This document shows, piece by piece, positions 1-6,048 of a DNA stretch of 8,976 bases. The notes beneath the pieces are model-generated. The model worked only from the letters and a program-made list of their open reading frames with translations, had not been told where the DNA came from and did not search any database. A program made the position numbers and the translations under genes. Source of the stretch: Gammaproteobacteria bacterium (lineage in GTDB: Bacteria > Pseudomonadota > Gammaproteobacteria > Pseudomonadales > Pseudohongiellaceae); contig JAESUV010000032.1 in the NCBI GenBank assembly GCA_016762975.1, positions 12,274 through 21,249 of the forward strand, read 5' to 3'. The first letter of the stretch is position 1. Each line of letters starts with the position of its first letter.

Positions 1-230
1 TCATTATAAAGTGGTAGTGAAATAAGGCATGGCGCGCACCAAGAGGCCCAGAAGTCCACGAAGACGGTCTTCCCTTCAAGGCTTGCCGTGCTAATAGCTG
101 GATGGTCAGCATAGATAGAGGGTAGGTCGAAAATGGGTGCGCTATCGCCTTCCTCCACGGCCCAGGCAGATGTGCTAACTGCAGTAAGCGCCAACAGGGC
201 TAGCATTTGTGATTTCTGCTTGATATTCAT
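1..230 (-). CDS. TlpA/ResA-like periplasmic thioredoxin, N-terminal part (cut by window edge)
   Basis: The first 76 codons are visible, reading from an ATG at 230-228; the rest lies outside the window. Residues 1-24 form a signal peptide (charged MNIKQK start, hydrophobic core, AWA cleavage site), so the product should be exported. From about residue 26 the sequence GDSAPIFDLP is the usual opening of the AhpC/TSA-Redoxin fold. VDFWASWCAPC at residues 58-68 carries the redox-active CxxC pair (Cys65, Cys68). Proteins of this type act in the periplasm as thiol-disulfide reductases, often in cytochrome c maturation or in reducing specific envelope proteins. An AAGGAA ribosome binding site precedes the ATG at good spacing. 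The gene lies downstream of the desaturase on the same strand, 209 bases away, so co-transcription is possible but not shown. The family is clear; the exact substrate cannot be told from this fragment. Confidence 0.88.
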   Translation of the reverse strand, partial: MNIKQKSQMLALLALTAVSTSAWAVEEGDSAPIFDLPSIYADHPAISTASLEGKTVFVDFWASWCAPCLISLPLYN

Positions 231-439
231 GTCGTTTCCTTCTGATAAGCCTTTGAGCTAGTGAGTAGTGTGTGTCTTTAGTCTACGGACGCTAGGGTCG
301 TAACGAATAGGCAATTCTGCCAGAATCTCATTGCTTGTGATAGCCGTGACTACTTCGTGGCCCAAATCTACACCCCCCAGGCGAAGCGGTATAGCTCTAC
401 AGACTATAACGCGGTAGGAACTATTCCGTTTACGAGAAT

Positions 440-1585
440 TCAGGTCAGTTGTGGATGTGGCTGTGCCAGATCCCGCAGTAGATGGTGCCAGCGCTGTTTC
501 TGCGCCTTCAGTCGATAGTGAACTTCCTTATAGCCATGCTTTAGTTGCAGCAGGTCAAGCGAATTGAGGCTTTCCTGTAATTGCTTGCCCCGGGCCTCGT
601 ACCAAGCCTGCCTGTGTTCGGTCCAGAGTTGCAGCGTCTGTAGCAGCTGTTCGTATTCAGTTTCCAGTCGCAGTCTCCAGCTCTCCGGCATATCGAAGTG
701 CTCACATTTCTCAGTCGCTTTACGGTATTGAAGCGCGAGTCGGGCTTTCTCTATCTGTGCAGGATTGCAGCGTTTAAGATCGCGAGTCAGGCCGGCGAAA
801 GAGAGCAGGCTTATCATCCATTTCGTTGGATCAAAGTGCCACCAGCGAATGCCGTTTCTATAGTCCCATTGAAAACTGTGATGATAATTATGATAACCCT
901 CGCCATAGGTAAAAAATGCCAGAATTGGGTTGTCTCTGGCCGAGCTATTCTCGCTGTAGGGCTGTCGGCCCCACATATGTGCTATGGAATTTATCAAATA
1001 CGTAACATGTTGGCTCAAGACTAAGCGGAGAAGGCCGCCTAGCAATATCCCGGCGATAACATCTCCATGAATAAATCCGAGAAATGCCGGTAGGCCAATA
1101 TTCATTATCAAGAGCAGGGTCAGGTAGTATTTTTTCTGCCAAACTACGATTGGGTCTTTCATTAAATCTTTAACGTTCGAATAGTCCTCTGCGCCACTTT
1201 TGTAGTTGCGCAAAATCCATCCGATATGAGAAAACCAGAATCCACGGCTGGCTGAATAAGGGTCGCGATCGTTGTTGTCCACAAATTGATGATGGCGGCG
1301 GTGCCCCGATGCCCAGGTCAAGATGTCGTTCTGCAGTGCACAGGCGCCTCCCAAAGCAAATAGGGTTCGAATTAATGGGTGTGCCTTGTAGGCCTTGTGT
1401 GACCACAGGCGGTGGTAGCCGGCGGTTATGGACATGCCACAAAAACCCATCAGAAGTACGAATACCATCCACTCATAGAGATCGTAGCCGTAAAAATAGC
1501 CATACGCAGGCACAAGTAATAGGGCAAGCGCAGGGGTCAGGCTAAACAGCAGCATATTCGTCCAGTTGATAGGTGCTTTTTCCAT
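440..1585 (-). CDS. Membrane fatty acyl-CoA desaturase (delta-9 type)
   Basis: This is an integral-membrane di-iron desaturase that introduces a cis double bond into acyl chains using O2 and reduced electron carrier, adjusting membrane fluidity. The frame stays open to a TTG at 1684, but the ATG at 1585-1583 is preferred because AGGA stands 9 bases before it; an ATG two codons earlier is also possible. Counted from this ATG (381 residues), the three histidine boxes are complete: HRLWSH at 58-63, HRRHH at 95-99 and HNYHH at 232-236. Extra ligand-type histidines lie in FSHIGW (120) and NSIAHMWG (203). Hydrophobic segments lie near 11-29, 38-56, 152-172 and 174-189. Residues from about 277 to the end form a charged, probably helical tail rich in Glu, Arg, Lys and Gln, beyond the minimal catalytic domain. 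A similar tail is common in gammaproteobacterial members. No cytochrome b5 domain is present, so the electron donor must be separate. No clear terminator follows. Confidence 0.94.
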   Translation of the reverse strand: MEKAPINWTNMLLFSLTPALALLLVPAYGYFYGYDLYEWMVFVLLMGFCGMSITAGYHRLWSHKAYKAHPLIRTLFALGGACALQNDILTWASGHRRHHQFVDNNDRDPYSASRGFWFSHIGWILRNYKSGAEDYSNVKDLMKDPIVVWQKKYYLTLLLIMNIGLPAFLGFIHGDVIAGILLGGLLRLVLSQHVTYLINSIAHMWGRQPYSENSSARDNPILAFFTYGEGYHNYHHSFQWDYRNGIRWWHFDPTKWMISLLSFAGLTRDLKRCNPAQIEKARLALQYRKATEKCEHFDMPESWRLRLETEYEQLLQTLQLWTEHRQAWYEARGKQLQESLNSLDLLQLKHGYKEVHYRLKAQKQRWHHLLRDLAQPHPQLT

Positions 1586-1699
1586 TATCATTGTTCCTGC
1601 TAGAGCCGCATCACTGTGCGTAGGCGTAGGGTAAATCAAATTGCTTTGATGTTTCTCGATTGAATTGCGTGTAAAAAAATTCAATCGATAGCTTGTAGT

Positions 1700-1728
1700 A
1701 GTATACGGGTCAGTATTAATAGGATTAA
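1700..1728 (-). promoter_or_regulatory. Possible desaturase promoter
   Basis: On the minus strand TATACT (1705-1700) is a good -10 hexamer. With a 17-base spacer, the matching -35 position reads TTAATC (1728-1723), a poor match to TTGACA. The start of transcription would be near 1693, giving a leader of about 108 bases to the ATG at 1585. The -35 and spacer are covered by the paired direct repeat at 1712-1738, which suggests control by a bound protein. This is a motif reading only. Confidence 0.35.
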
Positions 1729-1738
1729 GTATTAATAG
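1712..1738. repeat. Paired 11-bp direct repeat with palindromic core, possible operator
   Basis: AGTATTAATAG occurs twice without mismatch, at 1712-1722 and 1728-1738, separated by GATTA, so the two copies are 16 bp apart start to start. Each copy contains the perfect palindrome TATTAATA. The pair lies between the divergent desaturase and slyX genes and overlaps the predicted -35 and spacer region of the desaturase promoter. This arrangement suits two dimers of a regulator binding side by side. No known motif (FadR, FabR or DesT) was recognised in it. Confidence 0.55.
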
Positions 1739-1823
1739 AATAATGCAGAACTATCACCGATAACTCAATCGTTGATTTAGTGACTGAGCAAATTGAGAAC
1801 GTTTGAGTGCCGAGGCTGGGGAA

Positions 1824-2033
1824 ATGGAAGAAAAATTAATCGAATTGGAGACTAAATTTAGCTATCAGGAGGATCTGTTGTTGGATCTCAACGCGATAGT
1901 GACGAGGCAGCAGCGTCAACTAGATGAACTCATCAGTGAGATATCTGAAATTAAAGTGCAGTTGCAAGATTCCCTCGAAAGGGGGTCAGGTGGGGCGCAA
2001 GAGGGGCAGATTGAAATGCCTCCTCATTATTGA
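1824..2033 (+). CDS. slyX: SlyX family protein
   Basis: This small soluble protein of 69 residues has no established biochemical function; the family is widespread in proteobacteria. The sequence is almost wholly heptad-like coiled coil (MEEKLIELETKFSYQE onward, residues 1-50), followed by a short polar linker, and ends in the family hallmark PPHY. The ATG at 1824 is preferred because GAGG lies 8 bases upstream. A TTG at 1803 in the same frame would add seven residues but has a weaker ribosome binding site. Length agrees with the roughly 70-residue family norm. A 7-bp inverted repeat with a TTAT loop (CTCCTCA and TGAGGAG, 2020-2037) overlaps the stop codon. It has no following T-run, so it is a weak terminator candidate. 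The 77-bp tandem repeats begin immediately after the stop. The gene is divergent from the desaturase. Confidence 0.88.
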   Translation: MEEKLIELETKFSYQEDLLLDLNAIVTRQQRQLDELISEISEIKVQLQDSLERGSGGAQEGQIEMPPHY

Positions 2034-2263
2034 GGAGAACCCTGCCAACTAGGTACCCCAAAACATGTATTCAATCGCTGACAGACCTAGCGTCTCTGGA
2101 AGCAACAGTGGGAGAACCCTGCCAACTAGGTACCCCAGAACATGTATTCAATCGCTGACAGACCTAGCGTCTCTGGAAGCAACAGTGGGAGAACCCTGCC
2201 AACTAGGCACCCCAAAACATGTATTCAATCGCTGATTAACTAGCGTCTCTACGACTAACACGT
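2034..2263. repeat. Three tandem copies of a 77-bp repeat
   Basis: Unit 1 is 2034-2110, unit 2 is 2111-2187 and unit 3 is about 2188-2263. Each begins GGAGAACCCTGCCAACTAGG. Units 1 and 2 differ at one base (A at 2061, G at 2138). Unit 3 matches unit 1 through offset 48 apart from one change at offset 21, then diverges with a one-base deletion and an altered end. Inside units 1 and 2, CTAGGT and ACCTAG form a 6-bp inverted repeat around a loop of about 29 bases; unit 3 has lost most of this pairing. The array starts on the base after the slyX stop codon and ends about 20 bases before the stop of the convergent cold-shock-domain gene. I see no coding potential, no attC signature and no CRISPR-type spacers. 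Confidence 0.95.
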
Positions 2264-2282
2264 GCATTAGAATGCCTCTATC

Positions 2283-2708
2283 TTAACCCGCTACGGCTAC
2301 GTCATCTGCTTGTAATCCCTTATCTCCCTCGCTGACTTCAAACTCCACTCGCTGGCCATCGTGCAAGACACGGTGTCCTTCTCCTCGTATCGAGCGAAAG
2401 TGAACGAATACGTCATCGCCGCTATCACGGGTAATGAAGCCAAATCCTTTGTTGGCATTGAACCATTTCACGCTGCCTTTTTCTCGAGCAGGGTGAGATT
2501 CATCATCAAAGATATCGTCGCCCGTCCGGGCAGAGCCCAATTGAACGCAGAAGCTGCTGACTAAGACGATGATGAATAAGGTAAGTGCAATTATTGGGAA
2601 ATTGGAGAGGGTCAGTGAAAATTCCTGCGAACTGAGGAAGTAAAGCGGAATGCAGGCTAATAAGGTAATGGTAAATGAAATAAAAAATGGTTTCTTGAAC
2701 ATGTTCAT
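2283..2708 (-). CDS. Membrane-anchored cold-shock-domain protein
   Basis: The 141-residue product has two parts. Residues 8-26 and 37-57 are hydrophobic and probably form a two-helix membrane hairpin. An acidic linker follows (ARTGDDIFDDESHPAREKG, about 60-78), then a complete cold-shock domain from about 78 to 141. The domain carries KGFGFI (87-92, RNP1) and VFVHF (100-104, RNP2), the aromatic-rich motifs that bind single-stranded RNA or DNA. If the hairpin has both ends inside, the nucleic-acid-binding domain faces the cytoplasm at the inner membrane. Ordinary CspA proteins are about 70 residues and soluble, so the N-terminal half is an addition. The start at 2708 is taken as the longest ATG. 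An ATG two codons later (2702) has AAGAG at better spacing and may be the true start. Copies of one repeat lie on both sides of the gene, in opposite orientations. The role is inferred; RNA chaperone activity near the membrane is a reasonable guess. Confidence 0.88.
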   Translation of the reverse strand: MNMFKKPFFISFTITLLACIPLYFLSSQEFSLTLSNFPIIALTLFIIVLVSSFCVQLGSARTGDDIFDDESHPAREKGSVKWFNANKGFGFITRDSGDDVFVHFRSIRGEGHRVLHDGQRVEFEVSEGDKGLQADDVAVAG

Positions 2709-3012
2709 ACTCTTATTGATTTTATAGTTGATGCGTTTTTTGCTTGGTGACCGCTGCTACTCCTAGGTTAGCTAGTCAGTGATTGAATACATGACGTGGT
2801 GTACATAGTCGGCTGTGTTCTCTAGTAAAATACACTACTGCTGGGGCAAATAAAATAGCCTACGCGACTCTTGATCGTCCTAGAACCCTAGTATTTTCTT
2901 CAGCTTCAATTCAGGTTGTTCTTGTTAGATTAGCGGCCTAGGTTGGGAAAGGCGAGGAAAAGAAGTGTCTTGTTTCAGCTATTAACGCGATATTGATGAA
3001 CGGGGATTGAGC
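2709..3012. other. Non-coding divergent interval
   Basis: About 300 bases separate the minus-strand cold-shock gene from the plus-strand glycine-zipper gene. The interval should hold both promoters. The recognisable items are the inverted repeat copy at 2776-2804 and CCTAGG at 2762-2767. AAAATAC (2826-2832) and GTATTTT (2890-2896) form a distant inverted pair that may be chance. TATAAA on the minus strand (2726-2721) resembles a -10 but would leave a leader of only about six bases before the start codon, so I do not assign it. I found no convincing -35/-10 pair on either strand, and no RNA gene. Confidence 0.5.
2776..2804 (-). repeat. Inverted, diverged copy of the 77-bp repeat core
   Basis: Read on the minus strand, these 29 bases align without gaps to offsets 20-48 of the tandem unit with 24 identities; the invariant part is CATGTATTCAATC followed by CTGA. 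A CCTAGG just beyond (2767-2762) recalls the CCTAG of the tandem unit. The copy lies 68 bases upstream of the cold-shock-domain start codon, in the opposite orientation to the three copies behind that gene. Confidence 0.75.
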
Positions 3013-3537
3013 ATGAACACTAAGATGATAGGCACAGTAGCGGCATTGGGATTGGTATCCGCAGGGGCATTCGCGGAAACTTCTTATGAAACTGCATCGG
3101 TGGTTGAATCACGTGCTGTCTATGAAGTTGTCGAGATTTCGACCCCACAGGAGCAGTGTTGGGAAGAGGAGGTGGTGGTCGATCGGCGTGGAACTGACAA
3201 TCGCTCGAATACACCTGTGGTATTGAGCACGATCCTCGGAGGCGCCATCGGTAACGCCGTGGGTCACAATAAGTCGAATCGGCGTATCGGGGCGGTTCTC
3301 GGCGCCGTGTTGGGCCACTCAATAGGACGTGATATTATGCGTCGCAATGAGCGTCCTAGCATCCGTGAATACCAGACAGTTAAGCGCTGTGAGACAATCT
3401 ATCAGCAGCATGAAGAAGAGCGGTTGATAGGCTATCAGGTCACTTATCTATACAATGGACAGGAGTATTCCGTAAGAACCAATACTGACCCAGGTGATGA
3501 AATTCGGGTTAGAGTTAGTGTTCAACCGGTATTGTAA
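3013..3537 (+). CDS. Secreted glycine-zipper 2TM protein (YcfJ-like)
   Basis: The 174-residue product begins with a signal peptide (MNTKMIGTVA to GAFA, cleavage after about residue 21), so it is exported. Residues 72-107 form a glycine zipper: small residues spaced every four positions in two helices (GGAIGNAVGHN, then RRIGAVLGAVLGHSIGRD), the Rick_17kDa/2TM type. This is flanked by a beta-rich region on each side. Cys49 (EQCWEEE) and Cys126 (KRCETIY) frame the zipper and may form a disulfide, as in YcfJ-like proteins. Glycine-zipper proteins of this group sit in the cell envelope; several respond to envelope stress, but the molecular role is uncertain. The ATG at 3013 is chosen because GGGGA stands six bases upstream; a TTG at 3007 in frame is less likely. 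No lipobox is visible. The PepSY gene and phoP/phoQ follow on the same strand after 53 bases without a visible terminator, so one transcript is possible. Confidence 0.85.
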   Translation: MNTKMIGTVAALGLVSAGAFAETSYETASVVESRAVYEVVEISTPQEQCWEEEVVVDRRGTDNRSNTPVVLSTILGGAIGNAVGHNKSNRRIGAVLGAVLGHSIGRDIMRRNERPSIREYQTVKRCETIYQQHEEERLIGYQVTYLYNGQEYSVRTNTDPGDEIRVRVSVQPVL

Positions 3538-3590
3538 GCACTACATGCCCTTGAATGAGGCTGCGCGATTCTCGGGATTAGAGGAATATT

Positions 3591-3917
3591 TTGAGCAAAA
3601 CATCGATGTTTAGTTTTTTGGTGATACTACTCCTTAACGCAGGAGAGTTCGCTTATGCTCAAAATATCCCTATTCTTCCAGCTCAGATTGACATCATTAG
3701 AAGCGATGGGGATAGAAATACGCAGCAAGCCGCCCCTCGGGTTACAAAGCTGCAAGCGGCAGAAATTGCCAAACAGCGATTTGCTGGCAGTATCCTTCGC
3801 ATAACCCTCGTGGGCGAGGGCAACAATCAGCGTTACCAATTTCGGATGGAAAACGAGGGCAAGGTATTTACTGTCTTCGTGAATGCAATTACCGGCAGAA
3901 TCAGCGGTGGTGGATAG
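3591..3917 (+). CDS. Secreted PepSY-domain protein
   Basis: The protein of 108 residues has a signal peptide (residues 1-23, ending FAYA before QN) and then a single PepSY-type domain at about 50-108. The domain begins with the helix LQAAEIAKQRFAGSILRITL and ends with the strand pair YQFRMENEGKVFTVFVNAITGRISG, including the typical VNAITGRI turn. PepSY domains are small periplasmic modules, proposed to bind or inhibit proteases, and are often encoded next to two-component systems. The start is TTG at 3591: GAGGA lies five bases upstream, whereas the next ATG (3606) is 20 bases from that site. Its stop is five bases before phoP, so it is almost certainly co-transcribed with the regulator. It may be a periplasmic partner or a target of the PhoPQ-like pair; this is inference from position. 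Confidence 0.85.
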   Translation: MSKTSMFSFLVILLLNAGEFAYAQNIPILPAQIDIIRSDGDRNTQQAAPRVTKLQAAEIAKQRFAGSILRITLVGEGNNQRYQFRMENEGKVFTVFVNAITGRISGGG

Positions 3918-3922
3918 GGATT

Positions 3923-4600
3923 ATGCGATTACTCGTAGTAGAAGATGAAAGCTTGCTGCGTCAGCAGTTGGAGCAGGGGCTAACCAAGCAAGGCTACGTA
4001 GTTGATGTTGCCGAAGATGGAAAGATAGGTTTGTACCATGCAATCGAGAATGACTTCGATGCGGCTATCATCGATTTGGGTCTGCCGGAAATAGATGGAA
4101 TTTCGCTCATTCAACAGATTCGCTCAGCGGGCAAGGATTACCCAATACTGATCCTGACCGCGCGTGGCGATTGGCAAGATAAAGTGGCCGGTCTAGATGC
4201 AGGTGCCGATGATTATGTTGTTAAGCCTTTTCAGTTGGAAGAAATAGTTGCCCGACTGAACGCCTTGCTACGACGCGCTGCAGGTTTTTCCAAACCTAAA
4301 CTCGAATTCGGTATTCTAAGCTTGGATATTGCAGCCAAACGATTATTGGTCAATGAGAAAAGTGTTAATTTGACTGCCTATGAATACAAGCTGCTCGAGT
4401 ATCTTATGCTGCATCCGGGACAGGTAATATCGAAGACCGAACTTACGGAGCATCTCTACGCGCAAGACTACGATCGCGACAGCAATGTTTTGGAAGTCTT
4501 TGTGCGCCGCCTAAGGCAGAAGCTGGACCCAGACCAAACGCTGAAGCCGATTGAAACTGTTCGCGGCCAGGGATACCGCTTTAATCTTGAAGAATCCTAG
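3923..4600 (+). CDS. phoP: PhoP-type response regulator (OmpR family)
   Basis: This 225-residue DNA-binding response regulator is phosphorylated by its partner kinase and acts in the cytoplasm as a transcription factor. The receiver domain occupies residues 1-117: acidic pocket Glu7-Asp8, phospho-acceptor Asp51 in DLGLPEIDG, Thr79 in LTAR, and Lys101 in KPF. The winged-helix effector domain occupies about 125-225, ending VRGQGYRF as in OmpR-family proteins. The stretch LTARGDWQDKVAGLDAGADD closely resembles enterobacterial PhoP (recalled, not aligned by tool), and the partner is PhoQ-like, so PhoP is the best name. The length is normal and all key residues are present. A GGGA precedes the ATG closely. 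The gene sits five bases after the PepSY gene and 34 bases before the kinase gene. I did not find a convincing PhoP box upstream, so the regulon of this orthologue cannot be assumed to match that of enterics. Confidence 0.93.
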   Translation: MRLLVVEDESLLRQQLEQGLTKQGYVVDVAEDGKIGLYHAIENDFDAAIIDLGLPEIDGISLIQQIRSAGKDYPILILTARGDWQDKVAGLDAGADDYVVKPFQLEEIVARLNALLRRAAGFSKPKLEFGILSLDIAAKRLLVNEKSVNLTAYEYKLLEYLMLHPGQVISKTELTEHLYAQDYDRDSNVLEVFVRRLRQKLDPDQTLKPIETVRGQGYRFNLEES

Positions 4601-4634
4601 CCTTAGCAGAATGAGCTAGAGCGCCCGCCATCGA

Positions 4635-6038
4635 ATGACCAAGCCTAAAAATTCCTCCAATTACTCCATACAGACGCGACTCGTCATCTCGTTTAGCATC
4701 TTGCTGTTTGTGTTTTTAGGTTTAACTGGCGTGGTATTGGATCGTGCATTCAGAAATAGTATCGAGGCGGGTGCGTCGGAGCGCCTGCAGGTGCAGATAT
4801 ATCTGTTGTTGGCAGCGGCGGAATTCTCTGATGATGAGTTCTATTTTTTGGAAGATCTGAGAGAGCCTAGATTTAATCAACTAAATTCGGGTCTCTATGG
4901 GTTTATTAGTCGATCAAGCCTTGGCGAGTTATGGCGAAGTGACTCCGCGGGAGTCTTCAGTCTTGCTGATCCGCAAGTTCTGCGCCAGTCAGTTCAGGTA
5001 GGTGAGACGCAGTTTTCGAAAACAATGAATGCAGACAATGAAGAGTATTTCGTGCTCAGCTACGGCGTTCTTTGGGAGAACGGCATTAGTGAATATAACT
5101 TCACGGTGATGGAAAATGCGGCGGCCTACTATTCAGAGATATCTAACTTTCGCACAAGTCTTTGGTCGTGGTTGGGCGGTGTGGCATTGCTGTTATTACT
5201 TATTCAGTTTTTCCTAATGCGCTGGGGTTTGTCGCCATTGTATAGGATGGCGCGCGACCTGAAGAAGATTGAGAGGGGAGAAAAGGATCAGCTTGCGGAA
5301 AACTATCCTCAGGAGCTGCAGGGAGTCACAAATAATCTCAATGTATTGATTGAGACGGAGAGAAGGCAGCAGGAGAGATATCGAACGACTTTGGGCGATC
5401 TTGCTCATAGCCTAAAAACGCCACTTGCCGTTATCGCCGGCATTATGCAAACGCTATCAAGAAAACAGGGAGATAGCCGTGAGCAGCTCGGTGCGGTCGA
5501 TGAGCAGCTGAGTCGTATGAATCAGATTGTCTCCTACCAGTTGCAACGAGCAGTTCAATCAAACCACAGCTCAACGTTGGCGCGGCAGGTGCTAGTGAAG
5601 CCGGTTGTGGAAAAAATGCTCGATGCACTTGCAAAAGTGTACAGAGACAAGTCGGTGTCCGTAGCCGCGCAATTACATACCCAGGCCCTGTTTCATGGCG
5701 ACGAGCGCGATCTGCTAGAAGTTTTAGGTAACGTCCTGGACAATGCGTTTAAATACGGTCGGGGAGAAGTCAGGATTAGCACAAATTCTGCAACCGATGA
5801 GCATCAGGGCCTAGAGATAGTCATCGAGGACAATGGCTATGGCATTAGTGAAGAGAAGCGAGAGTTCGTATTGCAGCGCGGGGCAAGGGCGGATACCTTG
5901 GTCCAGGGGCAGGGAATTGGTCTCGCCGTTGTAACGGATATTGTTAGCAGTTATGACGGCACAATAGTGGTTGGAGCCAGTGACTTGGGTGGCGCGAAGA
6001 TCACCATTCGCTTTGGTGCGCCCCGACAGACAGGATGA
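4635..6038 (+). CDS. phoQ: PhoQ-type sensor histidine kinase
   Basis: This inner-membrane kinase of 467 residues should phosphorylate the adjacent PhoP. TM1 is about 17-37, the periplasmic sensor 38-174 and TM2 about 175-195. A HAMP-like segment (about 196-245) and the dimerisation helix with LAHSLKTP follow (phospho-acceptor His258). The ATPase domain has NVLDNAFKYG (N box, 366-375), DNGYG (399-403) and GQGIGL (425-430). The C-terminal region, including RGARADTLVQGQGIGLAVV, resembles E. coli PhoQ, which supports the name. The sensor has an acidic cluster, SDDEFYFLEDLREP (65-78), about 28 residues after TM1. In enteric PhoQ the metal-binding acidic patch lies towards the end of the sensor domain, so the signal may be sensed differently. 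The ATG at 4635 has no good ribosome binding site, but an in-frame TAG at 4617 leaves no earlier ATG, GTG or TTG; translation may be coupled to phoP. The gene ends 10 bases before the convergent permease gene. Confidence 0.92.
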   Translation: MTKPKNSSNYSIQTRLVISFSILLFVFLGLTGVVLDRAFRNSIEAGASERLQVQIYLLLAAAEFSDDEFYFLEDLREPRFNQLNSGLYGFISRSSLGELWRSDSAGVFSLADPQVLRQSVQVGETQFSKTMNADNEEYFVLSYGVLWENGISEYNFTVMENAAAYYSEISNFRTSLWSWLGGVALLLLLIQFFLMRWGLSPLYRMARDLKKIERGEKDQLAENYPQELQGVTNNLNVLIETERRQQERYRTTLGDLAHSLKTPLAVIAGIMQTLSRKQGDSREQLGAVDEQLSRMNQIVSYQLQRAVQSNHSSTLARQVLVKPVVEKMLDALAKVYRDKSVSVAAQLHTQALFHGDERDLLEVLGNVLDNAFKYGRGEVRISTNSATDEHQGLEIVIEDNGYGISEEKREFVLQRGARADTLVQGQGIGLAVVTDIVSSYDGTIVVGASDLGGAKITIRFGAPRQTG

Positions 6039-6048
6039 GGATAGGCCC

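Noticed and set aside
698..1545. Open frames on the plus strand and other frames across the desaturase gene
   Set aside because: They lie opposite or within a gene with complete histidine boxes, have no ribosome binding site and no recognisable domain, so they are shadows.
1765..1777. TCAATCGTTGATT near slyX as a further copy of the 77-bp repeat
   Set aside because: It matches unit 3 at 12 of 13 bases only, with no similarity on either side. A match this short can arise by chance given the number of comparisons.
2020..2037. Hairpin over the slyX stop codon as a rho-independent terminator
   Set aside because: The stem is only 7 bp and no T-run follows, so the terminator call is not supported.
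2034..2263. Tandem repeats as integron attC sites or a CRISPR array
   Set aside because: The units are contiguous without spacers, and no RYYYAAC/GTTRRRY core pair in the right arrangement was found. No integrase or Cas gene is present.
2938..3012. PhoP box upstream of the glycine-zipper gene
   Set aside because: TGTTT-like fragments occur, but no pair of half-sites with the required 5-base spacing is present.
3020..3322. Minus-strand frames across the glycine-zipper gene
   Set aside because: The composition is Arg/Pro-rich as expected for antisense readings, and the plus-strand protein has a clear signal peptide and domain.
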